Positions 52,070-61,353 of a stretch of DNA of 64,000 nt are shown here, piece after piece. Numbering within the stretch: position 1 is the first letter of the stretch; every line of letters starts with the position of its first letter. Where the stretch lies: assembly GCA_963682005.1 (NCBI GenBank), contig OY820914.1:3410001-3474000 (forward strand), given 5' to 3'. The stretch is from CAIYUC01 sp963682005. Lineage in GTDB: Bacteria > Bacteroidota > Bacteroidia > Bacteroidales > FEN-979. Below the pieces are notes generated by a model. The model was not told the DNA's origin. It did not search any database and saw only the letters and a list, made by a program, of their open reading frames with translations. Position numbers and translations under genes: made by a program.

Positions 52070-55045
52070 ATGTACATAAACTGCCACTCATATTACTCCC
52101 TCCGTTACGGAACCCTTTCCATCGACAGGCTCGTGGAGAGTGCAAAAGCCATGGGGATCAAGACCCTTGCACTGACGGATATCAATAATTCCACCGGCAT
52201 CATGGATTTTGTGAAGATATGCAAGGAGAACGGTATCCGTCCCATTGCCGGCATCGAGTTCCGGAACGGTGACCGGTTGTTATATACCGGACTTGCTAAA
52301 AACAATCAGGGTTTCATGGAACTCAACGATTTTCTCAGTTATCATACCATTAACAATATACCGCTGCCGGATGAAATGCCGGGATCGGAGAACATTGTGG
52401 TCATATATCCTGCGTTGCACCTCACCCCCTGGCCTCCTCTCCTGAAGGAGAGGAGGAAGGGGGCCGGGGGGATGGGGGGTGAGGTTATCGGTATCCGTCC
52501 CTCTGATCTCGGCAAACTCCGGCTGAACGGGAATCAGGACATCCTCCGGCAATCCGTTATCTTTTCTCCCGTCACGTTCAGTACGCTGCAGGAATACGAG
52601 CTTCACCGCAACCTGAGGGCCGTTGACAACAACATTCTCCTGAGCCGTCTCGGGCCGGGAAATACGGCAGGTCCGGATGAAAAAATGATGCCGGTGCCCG
52701 AGCTTATTGAAAAGTATAAGGACTTTCCTCAGCTCATACGGAATACCGAAAAGCTTATGGATGAATGCCAGATCGATTTTGATTTCAAGGAATGCAAGAA
52801 CCGGAAGACGTTTACCGGCCAGCATTATGATGATAAAACCCTTCTTGAGAAACTTGCCCGTGACGGCCTTGATTACCGTTACGGAAAAAAGAACCGGGAA
52901 GCGGAAAAGCGAATCAGGCATGAACTGGAGGTGATTGACAAAATGGGCTTTTCGCCTTATTTCCTTATTGCCTGGGACATCATCCGTTACTCCATGTCAC
53001 GTGGCTTCTACCACGTTGGCCGGGGGAGCGGGGCCAACAGCATTGTCGCCTATTGCCTGCGGATCACCGATGTCGACCCGATCGACCTCGATCTTTATTT
53101 TGAGCGGTTCATCAACCCGAAACGAACGTCACCTCCCGATTTCGATATCGACTATTCGTGGAAGGAGCGGGACGAAGTGCTGGATTACATATTTAAAAGG
53201 TACGGCACGAAGTACACGGCCCTGCTTGGTGCCATGTCAACATTCAAAGGAAATTCGATCTACCGCGAACTGGGCAAAGTGCATGGTCTTCCGAAGCAGG
53301 AAATGGACCAGTTGCTGAAAAACCCCGATGATGTTAATTTTCAGAGCGACCTGGTCAATAAGATTGCAGAACTGGGGCGGATGATGGTTGACTTTCCTAA
53401 CATCCGCAGCATTCACGCTGGAGGGATCCTTGTCTCCGATAAGCCCATTACGTATTATACGGCCCTGGACATGCCTCCCAAAGGTTTTCCCACAACGCAA
53501 TGGGACATGTATGTTGCCGAAGATATCGGGTTTGAGAAACTCGATATCCTTAGCCAGCGGGGCATCGGCCATATCAAGGAATCGGCGGAGATCATCAAGG
53601 CAAACCGCATGGTCAGCGTAGATGTTCACCAGGTGAGGGCATTCAAGAAGGATGAGAAGGTGAAGCAATTGCTGAGATCGGGTGAAACGATCGGCTGCTT
53701 TTACGTGGAAAGTCCGGCCATGCGCGGATTGCTGAAAAAGCTGCATTGCGACAACTACCGGAGCCTGGTGGCCGCCAGCTCCATTATCAGGCCGGGCGTT
53801 GCCCGCTCGGGCATGATGAAGGAATACATTTACCGGTTCCATCATCCGGACGGATTCAAATACATGCACCCGGTGATGGAAGAACAGTTGAAGGAGACTT
53901 ACGGTGTAATGGTTTACCAGGAAGACGTGCTGAAGATATGCCATCATTTTGCAGGGCTAGACCTTGCTGATGCCGACGTCCTGCGCAGGGCCATGAGCGG
54001 CAAATTCAGATCACGCAAAGAACTCGACCGGATCATTGAAAAATTCTTCAGCAACTGCAAAAGCTTCGGATACCCGGATGAGGTCACAAAGGAAGTCTGG
54101 CGCCAGATCGAGTCTTTTGCAGGGTATTCCTTTTCCAAAGCCCATTCGGCTTCCTATGCAGTGGAGAGTTACCAGAGCCTGTTCCTGAAAGCCCATTATC
54201 CATTGGAATTCATGGTGGGTGTGATCAATAATTTCGGGGGATTCTATCCGTCATGGGTTTATTTCAATGAAGCAAGGAACCTTGGGGCCGTTATCCATCT
54301 CCCATGTGTGAACAGGGGAGATTATAAAACTACGATCAGGGTGAAAGATGTCTTTGTGGGATTCGTTCATGTTGCAAACCTTGAGAACCAAACCGGAAAG
54401 CTGATCAGCGAAGAGAGGAAGTCCAATGGAGAATTCACGGGTTTACAGGATTTTGTTGACCGGACTGCAACTTCTCTCGAACAACTGATCATCCTGATCA
54501 GGATAGGGGCATTCCGCTTTACAGGGAAAACAAAAGCACAGCTGCTGTGGGAAGCACACCTGCTTGCGGGACACAAGCTGGCTGAACCCAGGCAGGATTT
54601 CCTCTTTTCAACTCCCATGAAAAAATATGAGCTACCTGCACTTGAACAAAGCAAGCTGGAAGATGTTTATGATGAGATCGAATTTCTCGGATTCCCTGTC
54701 AAGCATACCTATTTTGACCTGCTTGAAACCTCCTTCCGGGGTGAAATTACAGCTCGGGAGATGAATGACAACATCGGGAAAACAGTCAGGATGCTGGGAC
54801 AGCTCGTGACGATCAAGTATGTAAGGACAATACACAAGGACTGGATGCACTTCGGAACGTTCACCGATATCAACGGGCATTTCTTTGATACGACTCATTT
54901 CCCGGTGTCGGTAAAGAATTATCCTTTCAGGGGCGATGGCATTTACCTGGTCCTCGGAAAGATTGTGGAAGAATTCGGATTCCCCAGCATGAACGTGGAA
55001 AAGATGGCGAAGATGCCGCTCAGGAAAGATCCGCGGATGGCCTGA
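52070..55045 (+). CDS. dnaE: DNA polymerase III alpha-type subunit, short (DnaE2-like)
   Basis: 991 residues, shorter than replicative DnaE (about 1160). The PHP domain opens MYINCHSYYSLRYGTLSIDRL. Catalytic aspartates D359 and D361 lie in PPDFDIDYSW, with GRGSGANSIVAYCL before them, and an OB-fold (TVRMLGQLVTIKYVRTIH) near the C-terminus. Position behind dinB and an S24 repressor fits an error-prone DnaE2-type enzyme acting with the Y-family polymerase. No ImuA or SulA-like gene is present. Codons 118-138 are a 63-bp palindromic repeat inserted in frame, lying between the PHP domain and the polymerase core. Confidence 0.9.
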   Translation: MYINCHSYYSLRYGTLSIDRLVESAKAMGIKTLALTDINNSTGIMDFVKICKENGIRPIAGIEFRNGDRLLYTGLAKNNQGFMELNDFLSYHTINNIPLPDEMPGSENIVVIYPALHLTPWPPLLKERRKGAGGMGGEVIGIRPSDLGKLRLNGNQDILRQSVIFSPVTFSTLQEYELHRNLRAVDNNILLSRLGPGNTAGPDEKMMPVPELIEKYKDFPQLIRNTEKLMDECQIDFDFKECKNRKTFTGQHYDDKTLLEKLARDGLDYRYGKKNREAEKRIRHELEVIDKMGFSPYFLIAWDIIRYSMSRGFYHVGRGSGANSIVAYCLRITDVDPIDLDLYFERFINPKRTSPPDFDIDYSWKERDEVLDYIFKRYGTKYTALLGAMSTFKGNSIYRELGKVHGLPKQEMDQLLKNPDDVNFQSDLVNKIAELGRMMVDFPNIRSIHAGGILVSDKPITYYTALDMPPKGFPTTQWDMYVAEDIGFEKLDILSQRGIGHIKESAEIIKANRMVSVDVHQVRAFKKDEKVKQLLRSGETIGCFYVESPAMRGLLKKLHCDNYRSLVAASSIIRPGVARSGMMKEYIYRFHHPDGFKYMHPVMEEQLKETYGVMVYQEDVLKICHHFAGLDLADADVLRRAMSGKFRSRKELDRIIEKFFSNCKSFGYPDEVTKEVWRQIESFAGYSFSKAHSASYAVESYQSLFLKAHYPLEFMVGVINNFGGFYPSWVYFNEARNLGAVIHLPCVNRGDYKTTIRVKDVFVGFVHVANLENQTGKLISEERKSNGEFTGLQDFVDRTATSLEQLIILIRIGAFRFTGKTKAQLLWEAHLLAGHKLAEPRQDFLFSTPMKKYELPALEQSKLEDVYDEIEFLGFPVKHTYFDLLETSFRGEITAREMNDNIGKTVRMLGQLVTIKYVRTIHKDWMHFGTFTDINGHFFDTTHFPVSVKNYPFRGDGIYLVLGKIVEEFGFPSMNVEKMAKMPLRKDPRMA
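52421..52483. repeat. 63-bp GC-rich palindromic repeat inserted in frame in dnaE
   Basis: Starts CTCACCCCCTGGCC and ends GATGGGGGGTGAG, with a central stem TCCTCTCC-TGAA-GGAGAGGA. It is exactly 21 codons, starts on a codon boundary and encodes LTPWPPLLKERRKGAGGMGGE. The style matches intergenic GC-rich palindromes (compare 31494-31574 and 46744-46778) and not the surrounding coding sequence. Confidence 0.85.
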
Positions 55046-55052
55046 TCATGGA

Positions 55053-55718
55053 TCAGTATTTCCTTGCGATGATCACAATATTGTTTCCCAGTACCGGCAG
55101 ATCTTTTGTGTAATAGTACTGTTGGTTAATATACCAGAGTGCCTGCCTGAAGATTCGTTTCTGGGACTGGCTCCTGGTAATAAAATTGAAAATCAGGACA
55201 CCTTTTGGATTCATAATTTCTTCGATCCTGTCAAGAAAATCAGCCTCAGTGAATTGTTTAGGTACGTTGCTGTCAATGAACAGATCAATGATGATCATAT
55301 CAAAGCGTTCCTGCGTCTGTTTAACAAATTCAAATGCATCAGCTTCAACAATCTCGGTATCCTTATACTCATCTACCTTGAAATACCTTTTGCCCAGTCG
55401 TAAAACAACAGGATCGTGTTCGACCGCAACAATTCTGACCGGTAAATTCCATTCATCTTTTAATATCTTAATGACCGAACCCGCTCCCAATCCAAGCAAT
55501 AATGCATTATTCACTGATTTTCCAACGGGGTTGACATCCATGAAGATCAATCGGAAAAGCCGGTGAAGCGATCCGAAAGAATAATTGGCATGCTCTGAAT
55601 CCAGCACGTATTGGCCGTCCCTGTACCACACTTCCAGCTTCCCGTTTAACGGACTTTCAGTGGTGGTAATCTTATAGCCCCATAAAAAACTAAAAATCTT
55701 TTTAAAATTCACGCTCAC
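55053..55718 (-). CDS. Spermidine-synthase-like methyltransferase-fold protein
   Basis: 221 residues from a GTG start (a second GTG lies two codons in). SAM-type Rossmann motif NALLLGLGAGSVIKIL, acidic loop VAVEHDPVVLRLGKRYF, VEADAFEFV and FDMIIIDLFIDSNVP are typical of the spermidine synthase-like family. It lacks a membrane domain and the full SpeE aminopropyl-acceptor region, so it could be a related methyltransferase rather than a true spermidine synthase. It is convergent with dnaE, with a 7-bp gap. Confidence 0.8.
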   Translation of the reverse strand: MSVNFKKIFSFLWGYKITTTESPLNGKLEVWYRDGQYVLDSEHANYSFGSLHRLFRLIFMDVNPVGKSVNNALLLGLGAGSVIKILKDEWNLPVRIVAVEHDPVVLRLGKRYFKVDEYKDTEIVEADAFEFVKQTQERFDMIIIDLFIDSNVPKQFTEADFLDRIEEIMNPKGVLIFNFITRSQSQKRIFRQALWYINQQYYYTKDLPVLGNNIVIIARKY

Positions 55719-55751
55719 CCTGCCTTTCTGTCATTAACACAACACACTTTT

Positions 55752-56744
55752 CTACTTTTTAACTCCTGCAAGCATACTTGTTCCCTGGGTGGTTTCGATC
55801 CTTTTGATTTCAGAAAACCCTGCATTTTCCATCCATCCTCTGATTTCGGTCTCCGTATATGTGTCTCCCTTTTCCGTTCCAACCAGCATGTTCAATGCAA
55901 ATACAGCCCCGATTCCTGGTTCAGTCCGGTCCTCACTCATGATATGATCCAGAATGACCAGTTGTCCGCCTGCAATCAGAGATTGTGCACATTTCTTTAC
56001 CAGACGCTCATTTTCTGAAGGTGAATTTATATGTACGACAGCTGAAACAAAAACGAGGTCATAGCCGTTTCCGAAATCATCAAGGAGGTAATCCCCCGGA
56101 AGGGTATTCACTCGGCCGGTAAATCCTTCTTTACGGATATACTCCTCTGTGATCGGGACGACTGAAGGGAGGTCGAACACAGTTCCTTTGATGTTTCCGT
56201 TCCGGCGAATCATTTCGAATGTAAAAAGACCTGATCCCCCGCCGATATCTAGAACACTTGAAGTGCCGGCCAGATCAAGAAATGCTGCAACCTCCGCTGC
56301 CTGTTTCCTTCTTGAATGCATTGCTGCAATAAAGGAAGTAAGCCAGTCTTCGTCCCTTTCGCCGATCGGGATTTCCATCGAAACAGAAGTGCCTTTCCTG
56401 ATACAGTCGGTAAGTGTACTCCATGTCTTCCAGAGGTTGAGTGAATGTGTTACGCCAGCCATGAAATTTGGTGACCCTTTGACAAGAAAGGCTGAAGCGA
56501 ATTCAGTATTGCTGAACGTATTCCTCTCTTTGGTCAATAACCCGATGGCAACGAGGGCATTCAGCAAACGGTCAGTCGCCCTTGCATCGGTCCCGCAACT
56601 GAGAGCGATTTCCGGAGAGGTGAGCATCCCTTTGTGAATGATGGTGAAGATCTCCAGTTCAAAAGCCGACAGAATGATCCTGCTGATCCTGAATCCCTGG
56701 ATCAGCTCCATTAATTCTGCCTGACTTTTTATTTCATTTTTCAT
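55752..56744 (-). CDS. O-methyltransferase (dimerisation plus SAM domain)
   Basis: 330 residues. The N-terminal winged-helix dimerisation domain (LMELIQGFRISRIILSAFELEIFTII...DARATDRLLNALVAIGLL) and a C-terminal SAM-binding domain (VLDIGGGSGLFTFEMIRR, TVFDLPSVV, GYDLVFVSAVVHINS, GGQLVILDHIM) match plant/bacterial small-molecule O-methyltransferases of the hydroxyindole/acetylserotonin type. The acceptor is unknown and no biosynthetic cluster surrounds it. It is followed by the spermidine-synthase-like gene on the same strand after 33 bp. Confidence 0.85.
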   Translation of the reverse strand: MKNEIKSQAELMELIQGFRISRIILSAFELEIFTIIHKGMLTSPEIALSCGTDARATDRLLNALVAIGLLTKERNTFSNTEFASAFLVKGSPNFMAGVTHSLNLWKTWSTLTDCIRKGTSVSMEIPIGERDEDWLTSFIAAMHSRRKQAAEVAAFLDLAGTSSVLDIGGGSGLFTFEMIRRNGNIKGTVFDLPSVVPITEEYIRKEGFTGRVNTLPGDYLLDDFGNGYDLVFVSAVVHINSPSENERLVKKCAQSLIAGGQLVILDHIMSEDRTEPGIGAVFALNMLVGTEKGDTYTETEIRGWMENAGFSEIKRIETTQGTSMLAGVKK

Positions 56745-56856
56745 CAGATTGAAATTTTTCTCCTATATGCGAATAATCAATTTATTTAATTATTTTTGTA
56801 AAGAGAGGGAAACACCCTTCTACATATTTCGATGTTTCATTTAAAAACAGACAATT

Positions 56857-57759
56857 ATGAATAACGCAATTTTATCCATCGTCGTACTTCTGGTCATATT
56901 CTTTTTCTTTTCCGGCATCCGGATCATCAGGCCTACTCATCGCGGACTGATAGAACGTTTGGGCAAATACCACCGGTTTGCCCAGCCAGGCTTCAACTGG
57001 ATCATACCGTTCATCGATAACATGTACAAAATTAATATAACGGAGAAAATGATCAATGCTGAACCGCAGGAAATTATTACCAATGATAACCTGAATGCCC
57101 GTGTTGATGCCCAGGTTTACTTCAAGATAAAGCCTGACGAACAGAGTGTTAAGAACTCCCAGTACAATGTTAATAACATTGAATACCAGATCGTGAATCT
57201 GGCCCGTACAACATTGAGAAATATTATCGGCACGATGACACTGAAATCTGCAAACAGTGAACGCGGCAAGATCAATAAGGAACTTCACGGGACACTTCTT
57301 GAGGAAACCAGGGAATGGGGCATTGAGATCGTTCGTACCGAATTGAAAGAGATCGACCCTCCCAAGGATGTTCAGGAGACGATGAATAAAATTGTAAAAG
57401 CCGAAAATGAGAAAATTGCCGCCATCGATTTTGCGACAGCTACTGAAACCCGCGCCGATGGAGAGAAAAGAGCAGAGATCCGGAAAGCAGAGGGTGTAAA
57501 GCAGGCTGCAATTTTACGTGCAGAAGGTGATGCCCAGGCCATCCAGCTTGTCAATGAAGCCGCCGAAAAGTTTTTTATTGGAAATGCCCAGGTGTTAAGG
57601 AAGATCCAGGCGATGGAAACATCACTGAAAGACAACGCTAAAATTGTTGTCCCGGCAGGAGCAGATCTCGTTAATGTTCTCGGCGAGATGGCAGGAATCA
57701 TTCCAATAAAGGAAAAGACCGTCAAACAGCGTCCAATTGATACAACACAGGGCGATTAA
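56857..57759 (+). CDS. SPFH/band-7 membrane protein (stomatin/QmcA-like)
   Basis: 300 residues. One N-terminal transmembrane helix (AILSIVVLLVIFFFFSGI) is followed by IRPTHRGLIERLGKYHRFAQPGFNWIIPFIDNMYKI, the SPFH-domain opening. The conserved middle has VDAQVYFKIKPDEQ, NIIGTMTLKSANSERGKIN and LKEIDPPKDVQETMNK, then a coiled coil (about 170-240). Such proteins form oligomeric membrane rings and scaffold proteases or lipid domains. It is convergent with the gene at 57762, separated by 2 bp. Confidence 0.9.
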   Translation: MNNAILSIVVLLVIFFFFSGIRIIRPTHRGLIERLGKYHRFAQPGFNWIIPFIDNMYKINITEKMINAEPQEIITNDNLNARVDAQVYFKIKPDEQSVKNSQYNVNNIEYQIVNLARTTLRNIIGTMTLKSANSERGKINKELHGTLLEETREWGIEIVRTELKEIDPPKDVQETMNKIVKAENEKIAAIDFATATETRADGEKRAEIRKAEGVKQAAILRAEGDAQAIQLVNEAAEKFFIGNAQVLRKIQAMETSLKDNAKIVVPAGADLVNVLGEMAGIIPIKEKTVKQRPIDTTQGD

Positions 57760-57761
57760 TA

Positions 57762-58568
57762 TCAGGAGTTTTTTCCTTTAAGGATCTCTGAGACCAGTTC
57801 TTTGATTTCAGTGTTCATCTGAGATTTCACTTCGTTCAGATGCTCACTTGTTCTATCTGTAAGTTCTGAAATTTTTTCGTTCAGTGTTTTATTTTGCTGA
57901 CGATATTCTGCACAAATGTGCTCCATTTCCGAGCGGACTTTCATCCAGTCAGTTTCATTCTTTTTCCCTGAATCGATGATCTTTTCATCCAGGGATGAAA
58001 CATTGTCGCGCATGATCTGCCGCAATTCAAGGTATTTTGATTCCATTTGTTCCAAGCCTGATTTTATCCGGGCGTTCATATCTTTAAGTTCCATTTGCGC
58101 CCTAAGCAGATCATCGCCGGATTTTTTAATATCGCCACCCATCACATCCATCCTGTTTTTCTGAAGTTCAATCTGTTTTCGCAGGACAAGAATGTAAGCC
58201 AGTATCAGAAAGAGGATAACTCCTGCCATGATCAGGATATAAATAAAATTCATTTTTGTTTTATCATGGAACCTGATCAATGAATTTTCTAAACCATTTA
58301 CCCGGAGTGCCATCCTGTTCAGCGTGTCAAGATACGTTGTGTTGCGATCACTGATCATACTGACCACGGCGCTCAGGCTGTCAACCCTCACATGCTGTAT
58401 GTTCATCAGTTTCAGCAATTCCGGTGATACCTTTTTTATGGCATTGATGTTCTCATAGATCTTGCTTTTCTCTGCCTGGAAATCTTTTTTCTGAAGATAC
58501 TCCACAGTTTGAGCTGCTGAGAATAAAAGCATAAATGTCAGCAGAATCGTAATGTATATCCTTTTCAT
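57762..58568 (-). CDS. Membrane-anchored coiled-coil protein of unknown function
   Basis: 268 residues from the ATG at 58568 (MKRIYITILLTFMLLFSAAQ, a signal peptide). A helical segment (residues ~25-105) precedes a transmembrane helix MNFIYILIMAGVILFLILAYILVL (~108-132). A long coiled coil rich in K, E, M and S follows to the C-terminus (ELKDMNARIKSGLEQMESKYLELRQIM...MNTEIKELVSEIL). No enzyme motif is seen. The topology suggests a periplasmic head and cytoplasmic coil. It is convergent with the SPFH gene, and a functional link is only a guess. Confidence 0.65.
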   Translation of the reverse strand: MKRIYITILLTFMLLFSAAQTVEYLQKKDFQAEKSKIYENINAIKKVSPELLKLMNIQHVRVDSLSAVVSMISDRNTTYLDTLNRMALRVNGLENSLIRFHDKTKMNFIYILIMAGVILFLILAYILVLRKQIELQKNRMDVMGGDIKKSGDDLLRAQMELKDMNARIKSGLEQMESKYLELRQIMRDNVSSLDEKIIDSGKKNETDWMKVRSEMEHICAEYRQQNKTLNEKISELTDRTSEHLNEVKSQMNTEIKELVSEILKGKNS

Positions 58569-58814
58569 GGCCACAGGTTTTTACACCCTAAATATACAAT
58601 TTAAAATCTTGAAAGTCAATAGGACACAGAAATATTTTTACTGCGGGCATGTCCTTCATTCCCCGAGGCGAATGATGCATCATTCTCCTGAGGATAATTT
58701 GCCGGTGATGAAAATTTCATTTTGGCAGGATTATTTTATTCCTTAATAAAAATATTTGCGTACATTCGATACCCCGTTTAAAAGGTTTGTGCATTTATTT
58801 TAATCACTGATTTT

Positions 58815-59882
58815 ATGAGAAGATTCTGTTCCTTCTTTTATGTAACCGCAATTCTTTGTATAATGATCCTGGCAGGAAGTTGTACAAAAAACAATGAAAC
58901 GACAAGTAATTCGGATTATACCGGCTGGGTTGCGGGGGAGGTTTCAGGCGGGTATGGGACCATACTGAATACCCAGAATAACGGAATGGCCTGGTACAGG
59001 CAAGGCTCACCGCAGCTTGCTCCCAATATCGGTATTAGTGACGTTTACATGGTTGGTGAACTTGAAGTATGGGCCGTTGGGGGAGTTCAGAACGGGTATG
59101 GCCTCATCCTGCATACCTCGGATGGAGGAATCAACTGGTCCAGAGTAGGAACGAAAACACAAATCCCGAATATTGAATTGAAAGCAGTTCATGCCATTGA
59201 TGTCAATACGATCTGGATTTCGGGGAACAACAATACAGTGTTGAATTCCACGGACAAGGGAGTAACCTGGCGGGTATTCCGGCTTGATACATTGAAGCAG
59301 GTTTCGTTCAATTCCATATCTTCTTCCGGTACAAATAGTTTATGGATTACCGGTGAGCCTGTTTCAAAACTGGACAGCAACACCATGGCGACAATATTTC
59401 ATTCTTCGGATGGAGGAACAACATGGTATGCCCAGGGCATTCAGGATTCACTGACAGGCAGTGTTCATAATATCTTTTCCATAGATGATGCAAACATCCT
59501 TGCCGCTTCAGATGGATATATTTATAAAAGTATCAATGGCGGAACTGCATGGACAAGATCAATGATCGTTCCGGGTAAACGATTTAATGGCGTTTGTGCC
59601 GAAGATGTGAACAGCTTATGGGCGATTTCCGATAATGACGGGATATTCCATTCACTTGACGGAGGTTTGCATTGGGATACGATCACACCACAGCTTACAG
59701 GTTATAATTTTAAAGGCATTGCATCCAAATCTGGTGGTAAGATTTGGGTAGTGGGGGCTCCATCCACCGGTACGGGGAAGGGCATCATTCTCTATACAAA
59801 AAATGCAGGAGAAACCTGGTTTATTCAAAGTTTCCCCACTGACCAGGGGTTGAATAAAGTCTCTTTCGGAAAACTGCAATAA
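58815..59882 (+). CDS. YCF48/BNR-type beta-propeller lipoprotein
   Basis: 355 residues. Lipobox AGSC near residue 22 (ILCIMILAGSC) shows a lipoprotein. Repeating Asp-box units such as LHTSDGGINWSRVG, LNSTDKGVTWRVF, FHSSDGGTTWYAQG, YKSINGGTAWTRS and FHSLDGGLHWDTI form a BNR/YCF48-like propeller (WVAGEVSGGYGTIL opening). It is related in style to the propeller part of the protein at 21722 but without a T9SS tail. Probably outer-membrane or surface anchored. Function unknown. Confidence 0.85.
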   Translation: MRRFCSFFYVTAILCIMILAGSCTKNNETTSNSDYTGWVAGEVSGGYGTILNTQNNGMAWYRQGSPQLAPNIGISDVYMVGELEVWAVGGVQNGYGLILHTSDGGINWSRVGTKTQIPNIELKAVHAIDVNTIWISGNNNTVLNSTDKGVTWRVFRLDTLKQVSFNSISSSGTNSLWITGEPVSKLDSNTMATIFHSSDGGTTWYAQGIQDSLTGSVHNIFSIDDANILAASDGYIYKSINGGTAWTRSMIVPGKRFNGVCAEDVNSLWAISDNDGIFHSLDGGLHWDTITPQLTGYNFKGIASKSGGKIWVVGAPSTGTGKGIILYTKNAGETWFIQSFPTDQGLNKVSFGKLQ

Positions 59883-59991
59883 TTCCTGGTAACGTATTCA
59901 ATCAGAAAAGACCGATGATCAGCCTGCTGAACATACACAGCAGGATACTGGTCTATGCAATGATCCAGCGTAAGGTGATATTTTCCCTTCG

Positions 59992-60195
59992 TTATTCCCT
60001 GGGTTCCTTCATAGCAATTGTGATGAGAATTGCCAAAATACCGAATTGTACAAACACAGAGGCCATCCAAAGGTAAGTACCGTATTTAATGCCCATCACC
60101 GGTTGTGAGATCAGTCCGCCGAGGATTCCAAATATCAGCATTAATCCTGCAAGTATTGCAAAAATCCAGCCCAGGTTCTTAATCAGATTTTTCAT
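59992..60195 (-). CDS. Small two-helix membrane protein
   Basis: 67 residues with two transmembrane helices (LGWIFAILAGLMLIFGILGGLI and GTYLWMASVFVQFGILAILITIAM) joined by a short loop with SQPVMGIKYG, and a charged C-terminus KEPRE. The ATG and composition look genuine. No known family was recognised. It lies alone between a lipoprotein gene and a gene-poor region. Confidence 0.6.
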   Translation of the reverse strand: MKNLIKNLGWIFAILAGLMLIFGILGGLISQPVMGIKYGTYLWMASVFVQFGILAILITIAMKEPRE

Positions 60196-60306
60196 ATCGC
60201 TTTGTTATATATTTCTACAAATATAATATATAAGCCATTTAATACAAAAAAAATGAAAACCTTATGTTAACAAAGTTTTCAACCCTTCATTTCATGCCAG
60301 AAATGT

Positions 60307-60495
60307 ATTTCGGAAAAACTTACGATCCGTATCTATGACTGCCTGGGGTCAATGGCCCTTACAACACAAGAGTCACCGACTGGTGGGATGTTTTCAAAGC
60401 AAATTGATCTGGGCGATGTCACCGGTGGAATCTGCACAATCACTAGCAGGTATGCAGACCAGATGCTTGTTAAAAAGATAACCATCCTGAAGTAG
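60307..60495 (+). pseudogene. Orphan T9SS type A sorting-domain fragment
   Basis: A 62-codon open frame ending in TAG reads SEKLTIRIYDCLGSMALT, then GGMFSKQIDLGDVTGGICTI and DQMLVKKITILK. That is the typical T9SS type A C-terminal sorting domain pattern (IYDxxG, idlsdlxxGiYxi, KkivilK). There is no start codon and an in-frame TAA occurs upstream near 60268. Only the tail of a former cargo gene remains. The canonical GIY is here GIC. The remainder of the 585-bp gap 60196-60780 holds no other supportable gene; its 3' part is the AraC gene leader. Confidence 0.65.
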
Positions 60496-60780
60496 CCATT
60501 ATAGCTTTCTGGTCAAACCAGGTCATTCTCAGCGTTCTGTTCCTCAAACGTCATGTCGTTCAGGATTTACCTGAAAAGACATGGCGTTTTGAAATTTCGA
60601 AAACAATTTTTGAGAATCTGCTTTTTTAATTCTATACGCGTGTATCAAAAAATAGCTTATTTTTGATTATCTTAGTCCTCTGTTTCAGAATTTTCCTCAA
60701 AGGTGCAGGCACAATTGATTGCTTGCTTCACGGGAAATACGACAGGAATGATTTCAGATTAACCGGAAGGGAAGTTATGC

Positions 60781-61353
60781 ATGCATAAGTACTGTGTAAA
60801 AAATATGGTTTGCAATGGTTGTAAGGTCATCCTGGTAAATGAATTGAAGAAGTTCGGCTTACACTATAAAAATATTACGCTTGGCGAAGTGGAACTTGAA
60901 GAAAGCATTCCGCAGGAAATGCGCGACCGGATTAATGCAGCACTGAGAACGTATGGACTGGAACTGATTGATGACAGGAAAAGGATCCTTGTGGAGAAAA
61001 TCAGGAATGCGGTTGCCGAGTTTATTGATAATTCCAATGATCCTTTAAAAGTGAACCTTTCAGATTATCTTAGCAGAAAACTTGATCAGAGTTATACATA
61101 TCTTTCACATCTTTTCTCCGAAATTCACGGCACTTCTATTGAGAAATATTACATCATGAGAAAGATCGAAAAGGTCAAGGAACTCATAACCTACGATGAA
61201 CTTTCTCTGTCAGAGATAGCATTTAAACTTAATTACAGCAGTGTCGCTCATTTGTCAGGCCAGTTCAAGAAAATTACCGGGTTCACACCTTCCTTTTTCA
61301 GGCAGTTGAGAAGCAGGGAGGGGCATGTCACCGAACCTGAACAAATTCAGTAA
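60781..61353 (+). CDS. HMA-like domain fused to AraC-type regulator
   Basis: 190 residues. N-terminal ~75 residues resemble a heavy-metal-associated/ferredoxin-like fold with the metal-binding-like CxxC at C11-C14 (MVCNGC) and the strand pattern of HMA domains (YKNITLGEVELEE). The C-terminal half is an AraC-type double helix-turn-helix (LSRKLDQSYTYLSHLFSEIHGTSIEKYYIMRKIEKVKELI and SLSEIAFKLNYSSVAHLSGQFKKITGFTPSFFRQ). It is a likely metal- or copper-responsive activator, but no metal-transport gene lies beside it. Divergent targets would be outside or distant. Confidence 0.82.
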   Translation: MHKYCVKNMVCNGCKVILVNELKKFGLHYKNITLGEVELEESIPQEMRDRINAALRTYGLELIDDRKRILVEKIRNAVAEFIDNSNDPLKVNLSDYLSRKLDQSYTYLSHLFSEIHGTSIEKYYIMRKIEKVKELITYDELSLSEIAFKLNYSSVAHLSGQFKKITGFTPSFFRQLRSREGHVTEPEQIQ

